This document shows, in pieces, positions 24,198-32,903 of a stretch of DNA of 49,504 nucleotides (position 1 is its first letter; every line of letters begins with the position of its first letter). Below the pieces are notes generated by a model. The model saw only the letters and a program-made list of their open reading frames with translations, searched no databases and had not been told where the DNA came from. A program made the translations under genes and the position numbers. Source of the stretch: Acidimicrobiales bacterium (GTDB lineage Bacteria > Actinomycetota > Acidimicrobiia > Acidimicrobiales > UBA8190); assembly GCA_035531755.1 (NCBI GenBank), contig DATKSK010000061.1, forward strand, positions 1 to 49,504, in the 5' to 3' direction.

Positions 24198-25361
24198 TCA
24201 GTAGGACTTCGGCAGCTGCAGCGAGTGCTGTGCCACGAAGTTCAGGATCATCTCCCGGCTGACCGGTGCCGTGCGCATGAGCCGGGCCAGGCCCCACATG
24301 TCGGCCAGGCCGAACTCCGACGACATGCCGTTGCCGCCGTGGGTCTGAATGGCCTGGTCGAGCGCACCCAACGCGGCCTCGGCGGCGGCGTACTTGGCCA
24401 TGTTGGCGGCCTCGCCGGCGATGCCCGCGTCGGCGCCGGCGTCACACGCCCAGGCCGCCTTCTGGCACATGAGGCGCGCCAGCTCGACCTCGATCTTGGC
24501 CTTGGCGAGCGGGTGGGAGATGCCCTGATGGCGGGCGATGGGCGTTCCCCACACCACGCGCTCACGCGCGTAGGCGGCGGCCTTGTCGAGCGCGTAGCGC
24601 CCGATGCCGTTGGCCATGGCCGCGGTCATGATCCGCTCCGGGTTCAGTCCCACGAACACCTGGCGCAGCCCGTCGCCCTCGGTGCCGAGCAGCCGGTCGG
24701 CCGGGACCTCGACGTTGTCGAAGAACAGGGTGAACTGTTTCTCGGGCGCGACGATCTCCACGGGGATGAGCGTCTTGTCGAGGCCCGGGCTGTCGAGGTC
24801 GACGACGAAGAGCGACAGCTTGGCGCGCCCGGTGCCCTCGTCGACCCCCGTGCGCGTCACCACCAGGACGGCTTCGGACTCGTCGGCGCCGGAGATGTAG
24901 TACTTCGTGCCCTGGAGCCGGTAGACGTCGCCGTCGCGCGTCGCCGTGGTCGAGATGTTGTGGCTGTTGGACCCGGCGTCGGGCTCGGTGATGGCGAACG
25001 CCATCTTGAGCTCGCCCGAGCCGAAGCGGGGCAACCACCGCTGCTTCTGCGCCTGCGCGCCGAAGGCCGCGACGATCGTGGCGCAGATGGCCGGCGACAC
25101 GACCAGGAGCAGCAGCGGGCAGCCGTTGGCAGCCAGCTCCTCGAGCACGATGGCGAGCTCGGCGATGCCCATCCCGCCCCCGCCGTACTCGGCGGGGACG
25201 TTGACGCCCATGAAGCCCCCCGCCGCCAGCTCGTCCCACAGCTCGTCGGCGCGCCCGCCGGCCCGCGCCCGCTCGGCGAAGTAGCCGTGGCCGTACTTCG
25301 ACGCGATGCCGCCCACCGCCTCGCGCAGCATGTGCTGCTCGTCGGTCTCATTGAAGTCCAT
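24198..25361 (-). CDS. Acyl-CoA dehydrogenase
   Basis: A flavin enzyme that makes the alpha-beta double bond in an acyl-CoA. 387 aa starting MDFNETDEQHMLREAVGGIA. Signatures: FAITEPDAGSNSHNIST (the FAD/substrate motif), RLQGTKYYISGADES and the C-terminal QTHGGNGMSSEFGLADMWGL, where the catalytic glutamate is expected. Substrate chain length cannot be fixed. It lies last in the leftward unit with AtuA-like and carboxylase genes (3 nt from the AtuA stop), so it likely serves the same branched-acyl or terpenoid pathway. Confidence 0.94.
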   Translation of the reverse strand: MDFNETDEQHMLREAVGGIASKYGHGYFAERARAGGRADELWDELAAGGFMGVNVPAEYGGGGMGIAELAIVLEELAANGCPLLLLVVSPAICATIVAAFGAQAQKQRWLPRFGSGELKMAFAITEPDAGSNSHNISTTATRDGDVYRLQGTKYYISGADESEAVLVVTRTGVDEGTGRAKLSLFVVDLDSPGLDKTLIPVEIVAPEKQFTLFFDNVEVPADRLLGTEGDGLRQVFVGLNPERIMTAAMANGIGRYALDKAAAYARERVVWGTPIARHQGISHPLAKAKIEVELARLMCQKAAWACDAGADAGIAGEAANMAKYAAAEAALGALDQAIQTHGGNGMSSEFGLADMWGLARLMRTAPVSREMILNFVAQHSLQLPKSY

Positions 25362-25364
25362 GGC

Positions 25365-27260
25365 TCACCTCGTGTCGTCTGCCGGTGCGGTCACTGGCGG
25401 CGCCCCGGTGTCGGTTGCGATCGGATCAGTCGGAGCGCCCCCGTCGAGCAGGGCGACGGGCACGTCCACCAGGCGTGACCGCAGGTACTCGCCCAGGCTC
25501 TTCGCCTGGGGGTCGGGCCGGGTCGACGAGGCCACGCCTTCGCCGAGCAGACCGTGCACCACGAAGTTGACGGCGAGCAGGTTGGGCAGCTCGTAGCGGT
25601 CCACGGCGAGGTCCTGGGCTTCGGGCAGCAGGCGGCGCAAGCGCTCGACCGTGAGCTCGCCCGCCAGCCAGTCGTACTCGGCCGGCCTGCGGACCCACAG
25701 GCCCACGTTGGCGTTGCCTCCCTTGTCGCCGGACCGGGCCCCGGCCAGGGTGCCCAGCGGCAGCCGGCGTGTCGCGCTCGCGCCCCGGGCCGCTCCGGCG
25801 CCGCCTGCACCGGCCGGGCCACCCGAGCCGGCCGTCGCCTCAGTGCTTGTCCGCGCCGCGGCCGTCGTGCCGGCGGGCGCGGTGGGACCCGGTGGGATCG
25901 GGACTCGGCGACCGTCGTGGAGCACCGCCGTCTCGACGGCCACGTCGCGCGGCACGAGCGTCGGCCAGAAGACCCCGTAGGCCGTGCCCTCGCCCGGCGG
26001 CGCGGTCAGGTAGAAGCCGGGATAGCTGGCCAGGGCGAGCTCGGTCGCCGCGTTCGAGAACCTCCGCCCCACCTTGTCGGGGTCGGGGTCCTTGACGGTG
26101 ATGCGCAGCTGGGCGCTCGCCTGCTCGTTGGTGGGGGCGTCGGGCACGTCGGTGCGGACGAGGCGTGTGTCGTAGTGCGCCACGCGCCCCGCTCCCGACA
26201 GGAGCTCGTCCACGGTGCGACGGACGAGGGCCGCCTTCTCCTCGATGTCGAGGCCGGTCAGCACGAAGGTCATCGTGTTGCGCCATCCGGCGAGGAGGTT
26301 GACCGACACCTTGAGCTTCTCGGGCGCGGGGTGGCCGACGGCGCCCGACACGCGCACCCGGTCGTCCCCCACCTGCTCGACATGGAGCGTCGAGAAGTCC
26401 GCCACGACATCGGGGTTGGCGTACAGGGGTCCGCCGATCTCGTAGAGGAGCTGTGCGGTCACGGTGCCGACCGACACCAGGCCTCCGGTGCCGGCGTGCT
26501 TGGTGATGACCGCCGAGCCGTCCTCGGCCACCTCCGCCACGGGGAAGCCGGGGTGCTCGAGCCCGGGCACCTCGCGGAAGAACGCGTAGTTGCCACCGGT
26601 CGCCTGGGTACCGCACTCGATGACGTGGCCGACGGCCACCGCGCCCGCCAGGCGGTCCCAGTCGCTGCGGGCCCACCCGAAGTGCCACACCGCGGGGCCC
26701 ACCACCAGCGAGGCGTCGGTCACCCGCCCGGTCACGACGACGTCCGCCCCGCCGGCGAGCGCCTCGGCGATGCCGAACCCGCCGAGGTAGGCGTGGGCGC
26801 TCACGGGGTCGCTGCCGGCCTCGGCCAGCGGCCTCCCGGTGTCGAGGTGGGCCAGCGGGTCGCCCGCGGCCTGCAGGCCCGGAAGGCGGTCGAGGACGTC
26901 GTCGCCTTCGACGTGGGCCACGGCGGCGTCGATCCCCAGCGTGCCGGCGAGCTCGCGCAGGCGCTCGGCCAGCCCGGCGGGGTTGAGGCCACCGGCGTTC
27001 GTCACCACCTTGACGCCGCGGTCGACACAGGTGCCGAGGACGTCCTCCATCTGCCGGTAGAAGGTGCGGGCGTAGCCGAGGCTGCGGTCACGCTGGCGCG
27101 ACTTCCACAAGATGAGCATCGTCAGCTCGGCGAGGTAGTCGCCCGTGAGGACGTCGACATGACCGCCGTCGAGGAGCTCGCGCGGCGCCGCCAGGCGGTC
27201 CCCGAGAAAGCCCGAGCAGTTGGCGATGCGCACCACCCCCGGCGCGGCGCCGTCCACCAT
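25365..27260 (-). CDS. AtuA-like acyl-CoA pathway protein (DUF1446)
   Basis: 631 aa. The N-terminal 450 residues match AtuA/DUF1446: RIANCSGFLGDRLAAPRELL, LTGDYLAELTMLIL, VVTNAGGLNPAGLAERLREL and AYLGGFGIAEALAGGADVVV. The last 110 residues form the AtuA-like C-terminal domain (GTLAGARSGDKGGNANVGLW). AtuA is tied to acyclic-terpene (citronellol) and related branched acid use; its reaction is not firmly known. A Pro/Ala/Thr linker separates the parts. The start overlaps the carboxylase stop by one base (TGATG), showing translational coupling. Confidence 0.9.
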   Translation of the reverse strand: MVDGAAPGVVRIANCSGFLGDRLAAPRELLDGGHVDVLTGDYLAELTMLILWKSRQRDRSLGYARTFYRQMEDVLGTCVDRGVKVVTNAGGLNPAGLAERLRELAGTLGIDAAVAHVEGDDVLDRLPGLQAAGDPLAHLDTGRPLAEAGSDPVSAHAYLGGFGIAEALAGGADVVVTGRVTDASLVVGPAVWHFGWARSDWDRLAGAVAVGHVIECGTQATGGNYAFFREVPGLEHPGFPVAEVAEDGSAVITKHAGTGGLVSVGTVTAQLLYEIGGPLYANPDVVADFSTLHVEQVGDDRVRVSGAVGHPAPEKLKVSVNLLAGWRNTMTFVLTGLDIEEKAALVRRTVDELLSGAGRVAHYDTRLVRTDVPDAPTNEQASAQLRITVKDPDPDKVGRRFSNAATELALASYPGFYLTAPPGEGTAYGVFWPTLVPRDVAVETAVLHDGRRVPIPPGPTAPAGTTAAARTSTEATAGSGGPAGAGGAGAARGASATRRLPLGTLAGARSGDKGGNANVGLWVRRPAEYDWLAGELTVERLRRLLPEAQDLAVDRYELPNLLAVNFVVHGLLGEGVASSTRPDPQAKSLGEYLRSRLVDVPVALLDGGAPTDPIATDTGAPPVTAPADDTR

Positions 27261-29302
27261 CAGCCGCCCTCGACCGAGTCGTCGTCGTCGACGACCACCA
27301 GGAGGCGTCCCGCCTCGACCTGCTCGCCCGCAACCACGTGGACCTCGGTGACCGTCCCCCCGGTCGGCGCCCGCACCTCGTGCTCCATCTTCATGGCCTC
27401 GATGGCCACGAGCGTGTCGCCCGCGGCCACGAGATCACCGGTCCCCACCGCCACCTTGACCACGGTCCCCGGGAGCGGGGCCACGAGGGCCCCGGCCGCC
27501 AGCTGCGCGCCCGGGAGCGGGAAGCGCTCGACGTCGGTGAGCACCGACGACCCGTCGGGGCCGTCGACGAACGTGCGCGGCCCGGCGCGCTCGACGTCGT
27601 AGCGGCGCGACACACCGTCCACGGCCAGCACCACGGCACCCGGCGCACACGACCCGACGGAGATGTCGCCGCGCTCCTCGCCGTCGACGGCGACGGCCGT
27701 GCACCGCCCGGCCCTGTCGAACTGGTAGCTGACCTCGACCGGGCCGTCCGGGCCGAGGAACGCCGTGCGCTGGGGCAGCGACGGGTTGTTGCGCCACCCG
27801 GAGGGCATCGCCCCGAGCACGGTGGCATCGTGCCGGCGTTGGGCCTGGGCGGCGAGGGCGCCGGCCACGGCGTGCAGCCGGCGGGCGGGGGCGTCGGCCA
27901 GTGGTGCGCCCAGCGTGGCGGGATCGTGGCGCTCCAGGAAGCCGGTGTCGATGTCGCCGGCGAGGAATTCGGGATGGCGCAGGATGCGGACGAGGAGGTC
28001 GCGGTTGGTCACGACCCCGTGGATCCGCGCCCGGGCGAGCGCTCCCGCCAGCGCACGCGCCGCCTCGTCGCGAGTCGGCGCGTGGGCGATCACCTTGGCG
28101 AGCATCGGGTCGTAGAACGAGGAGACCTCCGAGCCGTCCTCGACGCCGCTGTCGGTGCGTATCCCCGCAACGGCCGGGATGGTGACGCGATGGAGGTGGC
28201 CGGCGCTCGGTTGCCACGACCGGGTGGCGTCCTCGGCGTACACCCGGGCCTCGATGGCGTGGCCCGTCATGGTGGCCCCGAGGACCTCGGGCGGGAGGGG
28301 GAGGCCGTCGGCCACCAGGAGCTGCAGCCGCACGAGGTCGAGCCCGGTGACGCACTCGGTGACCGGGTGCTCCACCTGCAACCGCGTGTTGACCTCCAGG
28401 AAGGCGAAGCGCCCGTCGGGGAGCAGGAGGAATTCGACGGTGCCGGCGTTCACGTACCCGATGGCGCGCGCCGCGGTGACGGCGGCCTCACCCAGCTCGC
28501 CGCGCCGCGCCGGGGAGATCGCGGGGGACGGGCTCTCCTCGATGATCTTCTGGTGGCGGCGCTGGATGGAGCATTCCCGCTCGAAGAGGTGCACGACGTT
28601 GCCGTGGCTGTCGCCGAAGATCTGCACCTCGACGTGGCGCGGCCGCGCCACGTAGGGCTCGAGGAACACGGTGCCGTCGCCGAAGGCCGACGTCGCCTCG
28701 CGCTCCGCGGACACGAGGGCGTCGGCGAGGTCGTCGGGGCCCTCCACGATCCGCATGCCCCGCCCGCCCCCGCCGGCGGATGCCTTGACCAGCACGGGCC
28801 AGCCGAGGGCGGCGGCCGCGGCCACGAGGTCGGCGTCGAGTGCGCCGCCCGACCCGGTGCCGCCGCCGGCGGCGGCCGCCGTGGCGGCGGGGGAGACCTC
28901 GACCGTCGGGAGCACGGGCACGCCGGCGGCCGCCATCGTGGCCTTGGCGGCCAGCTTCGACCCCATGGCCTCGATGACCTCCGGCGGCGGTCCCACGAAG
29001 ACCAGCCCCGCCGCCGCGCAGGCCCGGGCGAAGCCCGCGTGCTCCGACAGGAAGCCGTAGCCGGGGTGCACGGCGTCCGCCCCGCTGGCGGTGGCTGCGG
29101 CCACGAGGGCATCCACGTCGAGGTAGGTGTCGACGGGGGCGGCGCCGGGCAGGCGCACGAACTCGTCGGCCTCCGACACGTGCGGCGCGCCGGCGTCGGG
29201 ATCGGAGCACACGGCCACGCAGGCGACGCCCAGCGCGTGCGCGCTGCGGATCACGCGGCGGGCGATCTCACCGCGGTTGGCGACGAGGAGCTTGGTGATC
29301 AC
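27260..29302 (-). CDS. Biotin-dependent acyl-CoA carboxylase, biotin carboxylase/BCCP subunit
   Basis: Carboxylates biotin with ATP and bicarbonate for transfer to an acyl-CoA. 680 aa: biotin carboxylase domain (KLLVANRGEIARRVIRSAHA; LVKASAGGGGRGMRIVEG; FLEVNTRLQVEHPVTECVTG), a middle linking domain and a C-terminal biotinyl domain (VAIEAMKMEHEVRAP, Lys near residue 637). Length and domain order fit methylcrotonyl- or geranyl-CoA carboxylase alpha chains (MccA/AtuF type). The GTG start at 29302 lies directly after a 17-nt tandem repeat. It is in an operon with the carboxyltransferase and AtuA. Confidence 0.94.
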   Translation of the reverse strand: MITKLLVANRGEIARRVIRSAHALGVACVAVCSDPDAGAPHVSEADEFVRLPGAAPVDTYLDVDALVAAATASGADAVHPGYGFLSEHAGFARACAAAGLVFVGPPPEVIEAMGSKLAAKATMAAAGVPVLPTVEVSPAATAAAAGGGTGSGGALDADLVAAAAALGWPVLVKASAGGGGRGMRIVEGPDDLADALVSAEREATSAFGDGTVFLEPYVARPRHVEVQIFGDSHGNVVHLFERECSIQRRHQKIIEESPSPAISPARRGELGEAAVTAARAIGYVNAGTVEFLLLPDGRFAFLEVNTRLQVEHPVTECVTGLDLVRLQLLVADGLPLPPEVLGATMTGHAIEARVYAEDATRSWQPSAGHLHRVTIPAVAGIRTDSGVEDGSEVSSFYDPMLAKVIAHAPTRDEAARALAGALARARIHGVVTNRDLLVRILRHPEFLAGDIDTGFLERHDPATLGAPLADAPARRLHAVAGALAAQAQRRHDATVLGAMPSGWRNNPSLPQRTAFLGPDGPVEVSYQFDRAGRCTAVAVDGEERGDISVGSCAPGAVVLAVDGVSRRYDVERAGPRTFVDGPDGSSVLTDVERFPLPGAQLAAGALVAPLPGTVVKVAVGTGDLVAAGDTLVAIEAMKMEHEVRAPTGGTVTEVHVVAGEQVEAGRLLVVVDDDDSVEGG

Positions 29303-29306
29303 CGGT

Positions 29307-29369
29307 TCACATCCGGCACTGGGTCACATCCGGCACTGGGTCACATCCGGCACTGGGGTCACATCCGGA
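29307..29369. repeat. 17-nt tandem repeat filling the carboxylase intergenic spacer
   Basis: TCACATCCGGCACTGGG repeats three times exactly (29307-29357) and a fourth, partial copy includes the carboxyltransferase stop. In the gene direction each unit contains the last codons of that gene (CGG ATG TGA), so the unit duplicates the gene's end. The spacer to the next start is almost wholly repeat. Confidence 0.95.
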
Positions 29370-30957
29370 ACACGCCGTACCCACGGGTGCCCCGAATCGG
29401 CGTGTTGTCGATGACCGAGAGGCACATGCCGAGCACGTGGCGGGTGTCGCGGGGGTCGATGATGCCGTCGTCGTAGAGGCGGGCGGTCAGGAACAGCGGC
29501 AGGGACTCCGACTCGATCTGGGCTTCCACCATGGCGCGCATCTGCGCGTCGGCCTCCTCGTCGAACTCCTGGCCCCGCGCCGCGGCCCCCTGGCGTCCCA
29601 CGATGGACAGCACGCCGGCGAGCTGCGCCGGCCCCATCACCGCCGAGCGGGCGTTGGGCCACGCGAACAGAAAGCGCGGGTTGTACGCCCGGCCGCACAT
29701 GCCGTAGTTCCCGGCACCGTAGGAGGCCCCGATGTTGACGGTCAGGTGGGGGACCTGCGAGTTGGACACGGCGTTGATCATCTTGGCGCCGTCCTTGATG
29801 ATCCCGCGCTGCTCGTAGTCCTTGCCCACCATGTAGCCCGTGGTGTTCTGCAGGAAGAGCAGCGGCGTGTCGGCCTGGTTGGCGAGCTGGATGAATTGCG
29901 TCGCCTTGTTGGCCTCCTCGCTGAACAGCACCCCGCGATGGTTGGCCAGCACCCCGATCGGGTAGCCGTGGATGGACGCCCAGCCGGTCACGAGGCTCGA
30001 CCCGTACAGGGGCTTGAACTCGTCGAAGCGCGAGCCGTCGACCACTCGGGCGAGGACGTCGCGCGGGTCGAAGGGGACGCGCAGGTCGGCCGACGCGATG
30101 CCGAGGAGCTCCTCGGGGTCGTGCAGGGGCTCCTCCGCCCCCGTGGAGGGCCCCGGCCCGAGCTTGCGCCGGTTCAAACGCGCCACGATGTCGCGTCCGA
30201 TGCGGACGGCGTCGATCTCGTCGGTGGCGAGGTAGTCGGCCAGGCCGCTCACCCGGGCGTGCATCTGGGCCCCGCCCAGCTCCTCGTCGTCGGACTCCTC
30301 GCCGGTCGCCATCTTCACGAGCGGGGGCCCGCCCAGGAACACCTTGGAGCGGCCGTCGATCATCACGATGTGGTCGCTCATCCCCGGCACGTACGCCCCG
30401 CCGGCGGTGGAGTTCCCGAACACCAGGGCGATCGTGGGGACGGCCGCCGCCGAGCGCTGGGTCAGGTCGCGAAAGCCCCGGCCGCCGGGGATGAAGATCT
30501 CCGCCTGGGTGGGCAGGTCGGCCCCCCCCGACTCGACCAGGCTGATCGACGGGAGGCGGTTCTCGAGGGCGATGTCGGCGAGGCGCGACGACTTGCGCAT
30601 CGTGAAGGGGTTGGTGGCGCCCCCCCGCACGGTCGGGTCGTTCGCCGACACGAGGCACTCCACCCCGTTCACGACCCCGATGCCCGAGACCAGGCCGGCC
30701 CCGACGTGGTACTCGGTCCCCCACGCGGCCAGGGGAGCGAGCTCCAGGAAGGGGGAGTCCTGGTCGAGCAGGAGCTCCACCCGCTCGTGGGCCGGGAGCT
30801 TCCCGCGCGTCCGGTGCCGCTCCACGTAGCGGGCGCCGCCCCCGGCCCGGGCCTCGGCGAGCTGCGCCTCCACCTCGGCCAGCGCCACCTCCATCGCCTG
30901 GCGGTTCTGGCGGTAGGCGTCCGAGGCGGGGTCGACCGTCGAGGTCAGGACCGGCAT
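29359..30957 (-). CDS. Acyl-CoA carboxylase, carboxyltransferase (beta) subunit
   Basis: 532 aa, the MccB/AtuC/AccD type that moves the carboxyl group from biotin to the acyl-CoA. Signatures: RHRTRGKLPAHERVELLLDQ, LVESGGADLPTQAEIF, FGNSTAGGAYVPGMSDHIVM, the second domain's LVTGWASIHGYPIGVLANHR and ASYGAGNYGMCGRAYNPRFL, which resembles methylcrotonyl-CoA carboxylase beta chains. The start ATG is at 30957. Taken with AtuA and acyl-CoA dehydrogenase, the operon fits methylcrotonyl- or geranyl-CoA carboxylation; a hydratase/lyase is not in the window. It is divergent from glmU. Confidence 0.94.
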   Translation of the reverse strand: MPVLTSTVDPASDAYRQNRQAMEVALAEVEAQLAEARAGGGARYVERHRTRGKLPAHERVELLLDQDSPFLELAPLAAWGTEYHVGAGLVSGIGVVNGVECLVSANDPTVRGGATNPFTMRKSSRLADIALENRLPSISLVESGGADLPTQAEIFIPGGRGFRDLTQRSAAAVPTIALVFGNSTAGGAYVPGMSDHIVMIDGRSKVFLGGPPLVKMATGEESDDEELGGAQMHARVSGLADYLATDEIDAVRIGRDIVARLNRRKLGPGPSTGAEEPLHDPEELLGIASADLRVPFDPRDVLARVVDGSRFDEFKPLYGSSLVTGWASIHGYPIGVLANHRGVLFSEEANKATQFIQLANQADTPLLFLQNTTGYMVGKDYEQRGIIKDGAKMINAVSNSQVPHLTVNIGASYGAGNYGMCGRAYNPRFLFAWPNARSAVMGPAQLAGVLSIVGRQGAAARGQEFDEEADAQMRAMVEAQIESESLPLFLTARLYDDGIIDPRDTRHVLGMCLSVIDNTPIRGTRGYGVFRM

Positions 30958-31054
30958 CGTGCGGGGGCGGGCACGCCCGGGGGCGCGCCGGCGGCGCCCG
31001 GGGTCGTCGTGGCCTGCGCAGTCCCCCCCGTCATCGGGTGACAGACTAAACCGC

Positions 31055-32167
31055 ATGCCGCCGCGCCCGCTCTCCGCCGTCGTGCTCGCCGCCGGTGAGG
31101 GCACCAGGATGCGCTCGTCGCGCCCGAAGCCGCTCCACCGCCTGTGCGGCCGGCCCATGATCCTCCACGTCCTGGACGCGCTGGCCGAGCTGCCCGTGCA
31201 CAAGGTCGTGGTCGTCGTCGGCCACCGGGGTGACTGGGTGACCAAGACCCTCGTCGACCACGCGCCGCCGTCGCTCGCCATCGAGTTCGTCGAGCAACCC
31301 GCGCAGCTCGGGACGGGGGACGCCTTGGCCGTGGGGCTCACCGCCCTGCCCGACGGGCTCGACGACGCCGAGGGGGACGTGGTCGTGCTCCCCGGCGACA
31401 CGCCGCTGGTCCGCCCGGCGACGCTCGCCGCCCTGGTGCGCCACCACCGCACCGCCGGCGCGGCCGCCACCCTCCTCACCGCCGTGCTGCCCGACCCCAC
31501 CGGGTACGACCGGGTGGTCCGGGGCAAGGACGACGCCGTCGTGCGGGTCGTGGAGGACGCCGAGGTCGGCGGCGACGACGACGCCGTCGACGAGGTGGCG
31601 ACGACGATCCACTGCTTCCGTCACGCCGTGCTGGCCCCCGCCCTCCGCCGCCTGCGGCCGATCGGCCGGACCGGTGAGCACTCCCTGACGGGGATCTACG
31701 CCGTGCTCCACGACGCCGGGTACCGGGTGGAGTCCCTGGTCGTCGCCGATGCCATGGAGGCGGCGGGGGTGAACGACCGCGCCCAGCTGGCGGTGGCCGA
31801 CGCCGAGCTGCGGGACCGCATCAACGAGCGGTGGATGCGCCGGGGGGTCACGATGTGGGACCCCGAGCGCACCTACGTCGACGCCAACGCCCAGCTCGAG
31901 CCCGACGTCGTCCTTCTGCCCGGGGTGGTCCTCCAGGGGGAGTGCGTCCTGGGTGCCGGGGCCGAGGTGGGCCCCGACTGCCACGTCGTCGACAGCCGCA
32001 TCGGGCCGGGCGCCCGGGTCACGAAGAGCACGGTGGTGCGAGCCGAGGTCGGGCCGGACGCCCGGGTCGGGCCCTTCGCCGTCCTCGGCCCCGGGGCGCA
32101 CGTCGCCGCCGGTGAGGTCGTGCACCCCTTCACCCGGCTGGGGGCCGACTCGCCCGCGCTCGACTGA
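31055..32167 (+). CDS. glmU: GlmU-like UDP-GlcNAc pyrophosphorylase, lacking the acetyltransferase end
   Basis: The N-terminal uridylyltransferase domain is complete: LAAGEGTRMRSSRPKPLHRL, GTGDALAVGLTAL, VVVLPGDTPLVRP, then a transition into left-handed beta-helix hexapeptides from residue 270 (VVLLPGVVLQGECVLGAGAE, VGPDCHVVDSRIGPGARVTK). The protein ends at residue 370, just after the segment GPFAVLGPGAHVAAGEV. The acetyltransferase active-site part of normal GlmU (the GNFVEVK and HLxYxGD regions) is missing, and the arginine normally in FARLRPG is Gly. So it likely makes UDP-GlcNAc from GlcNAc-1-P but cannot acetylate GlcN-1-P. Downstream DNA shows no continuing repeat. Confidence 0.88.
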   Translation: MPPRPLSAVVLAAGEGTRMRSSRPKPLHRLCGRPMILHVLDALAELPVHKVVVVVGHRGDWVTKTLVDHAPPSLAIEFVEQPAQLGTGDALAVGLTALPDGLDDAEGDVVVLPGDTPLVRPATLAALVRHHRTAGAAATLLTAVLPDPTGYDRVVRGKDDAVVRVVEDAEVGGDDDAVDEVATTIHCFRHAVLAPALRRLRPIGRTGEHSLTGIYAVLHDAGYRVESLVVADAMEAAGVNDRAQLAVADAELRDRINERWMRRGVTMWDPERTYVDANAQLEPDVVLLPGVVLQGECVLGAGAEVGPDCHVVDSRIGPGARVTKSTVVRAEVGPDARVGPFAVLGPGAHVAAGEVVHPFTRLGADSPALD

Positions 32168-32269
32168 TCGGCCCGGGACGCGCCGGCGGGGCCGACGCGC
32201 CGGGGGCCAGCTGTGCGCCGCGCGCGACGGTCGGACCCGGGGTCAGGTGGCGGGCACGGGGCCGCCGGA

Positions 32270-32701
32270 TCAGGTGGTCTGCACGATGAAGACGGCGCAG
32301 GGCGCCTGGTGGGCCACCGAGTTCGGCACGCTCCCCAGTACCCGGCGCACCCCCGCCATGCCCCTGTTGCCGACCACGATCAGGTCGGCCCTCTCCTGCT
32401 CGGCCACCCGCACCAGGGCCTCCGCGGGGTCCCCGGTCTCGGTGTGGCCCTCGACGGCGACCCCCGCCGCCCGCGCCCGCGCGCACTGGTCGTCGAGCAG
32501 GGCCTCGGCCACGCCACCCGGGCCCAACTGGTGGCGGAACTCGTCGGGCACGCCCGAGGACCGCACCGGGCGAGGTTTGTAGACCGTCACGATGTGCAGG
32601 GTGGCCGAGAACATCTTGGCGACCTCTGTCGCGCTGCGCACCGCCTCGGCCGCCGAATCGGAGCCGTCCGTCCCTACCACCACCGACGAGAACACGGGCA
32701 C
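32270..32701 (-). CDS. Universal stress protein, reversed within the glmU-prs block
   Basis: A 143-aa Usp domain: VFSSVVVGTDGSDSAAEAVR, the middle helix and a final ADLIVVGNRGMAGVRRVLGS signature (G-2x-G-9x-GS) for ATP binding. It runs against glmU and prs, which in mycobacteria are neighbours with no gene between them, so it was probably inserted. The start is uncertain among GTG 32701, 32695 and 32716. A second Usp gene is at 6194. Confidence 0.9.
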   Translation of the reverse strand: MPVFSSVVVGTDGSDSAAEAVRSATEVAKMFSATLHIVTVYKPRPVRSSGVPDEFRHQLGPGGVAEALLDDQCARARAAGVAVEGHTETGDPAEALVRVAEQERADLIVVGNRGMAGVRRVLGSVPNSVAHQAPCAVFIVQTT

Positions 32702-32889
32702 CCCCTCGGCGCGCACTTTATCCAGGTCCCGCCCCTGTCGCTCCCGCTGCCCCTGCCGTACCCGCGGCTGGCGCCGTCCCCGCCGCCGCCGGCGTCCCGC
32801 GGCGCCCCGCAGGCCCGGGTGGCGCCCCGGTGCCGGGAAGGCGTCCGCCGGGAGAGGAGTGCCCACGACGCACGACCCTGGTGGCGCGG

Positions 32890-32895
32890 TAGCGT
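32890..32895 (+). promoter_or_regulatory. -10-like hexamer for a leaderless prs transcript
   Basis: TAGCGT ends 8 nt before the prs ATG at 32904, with no Shine-Dalgarno sequence between them. Confidence 0.5.
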
Positions 32896-32903
32896 GCGGG
32901 CGC

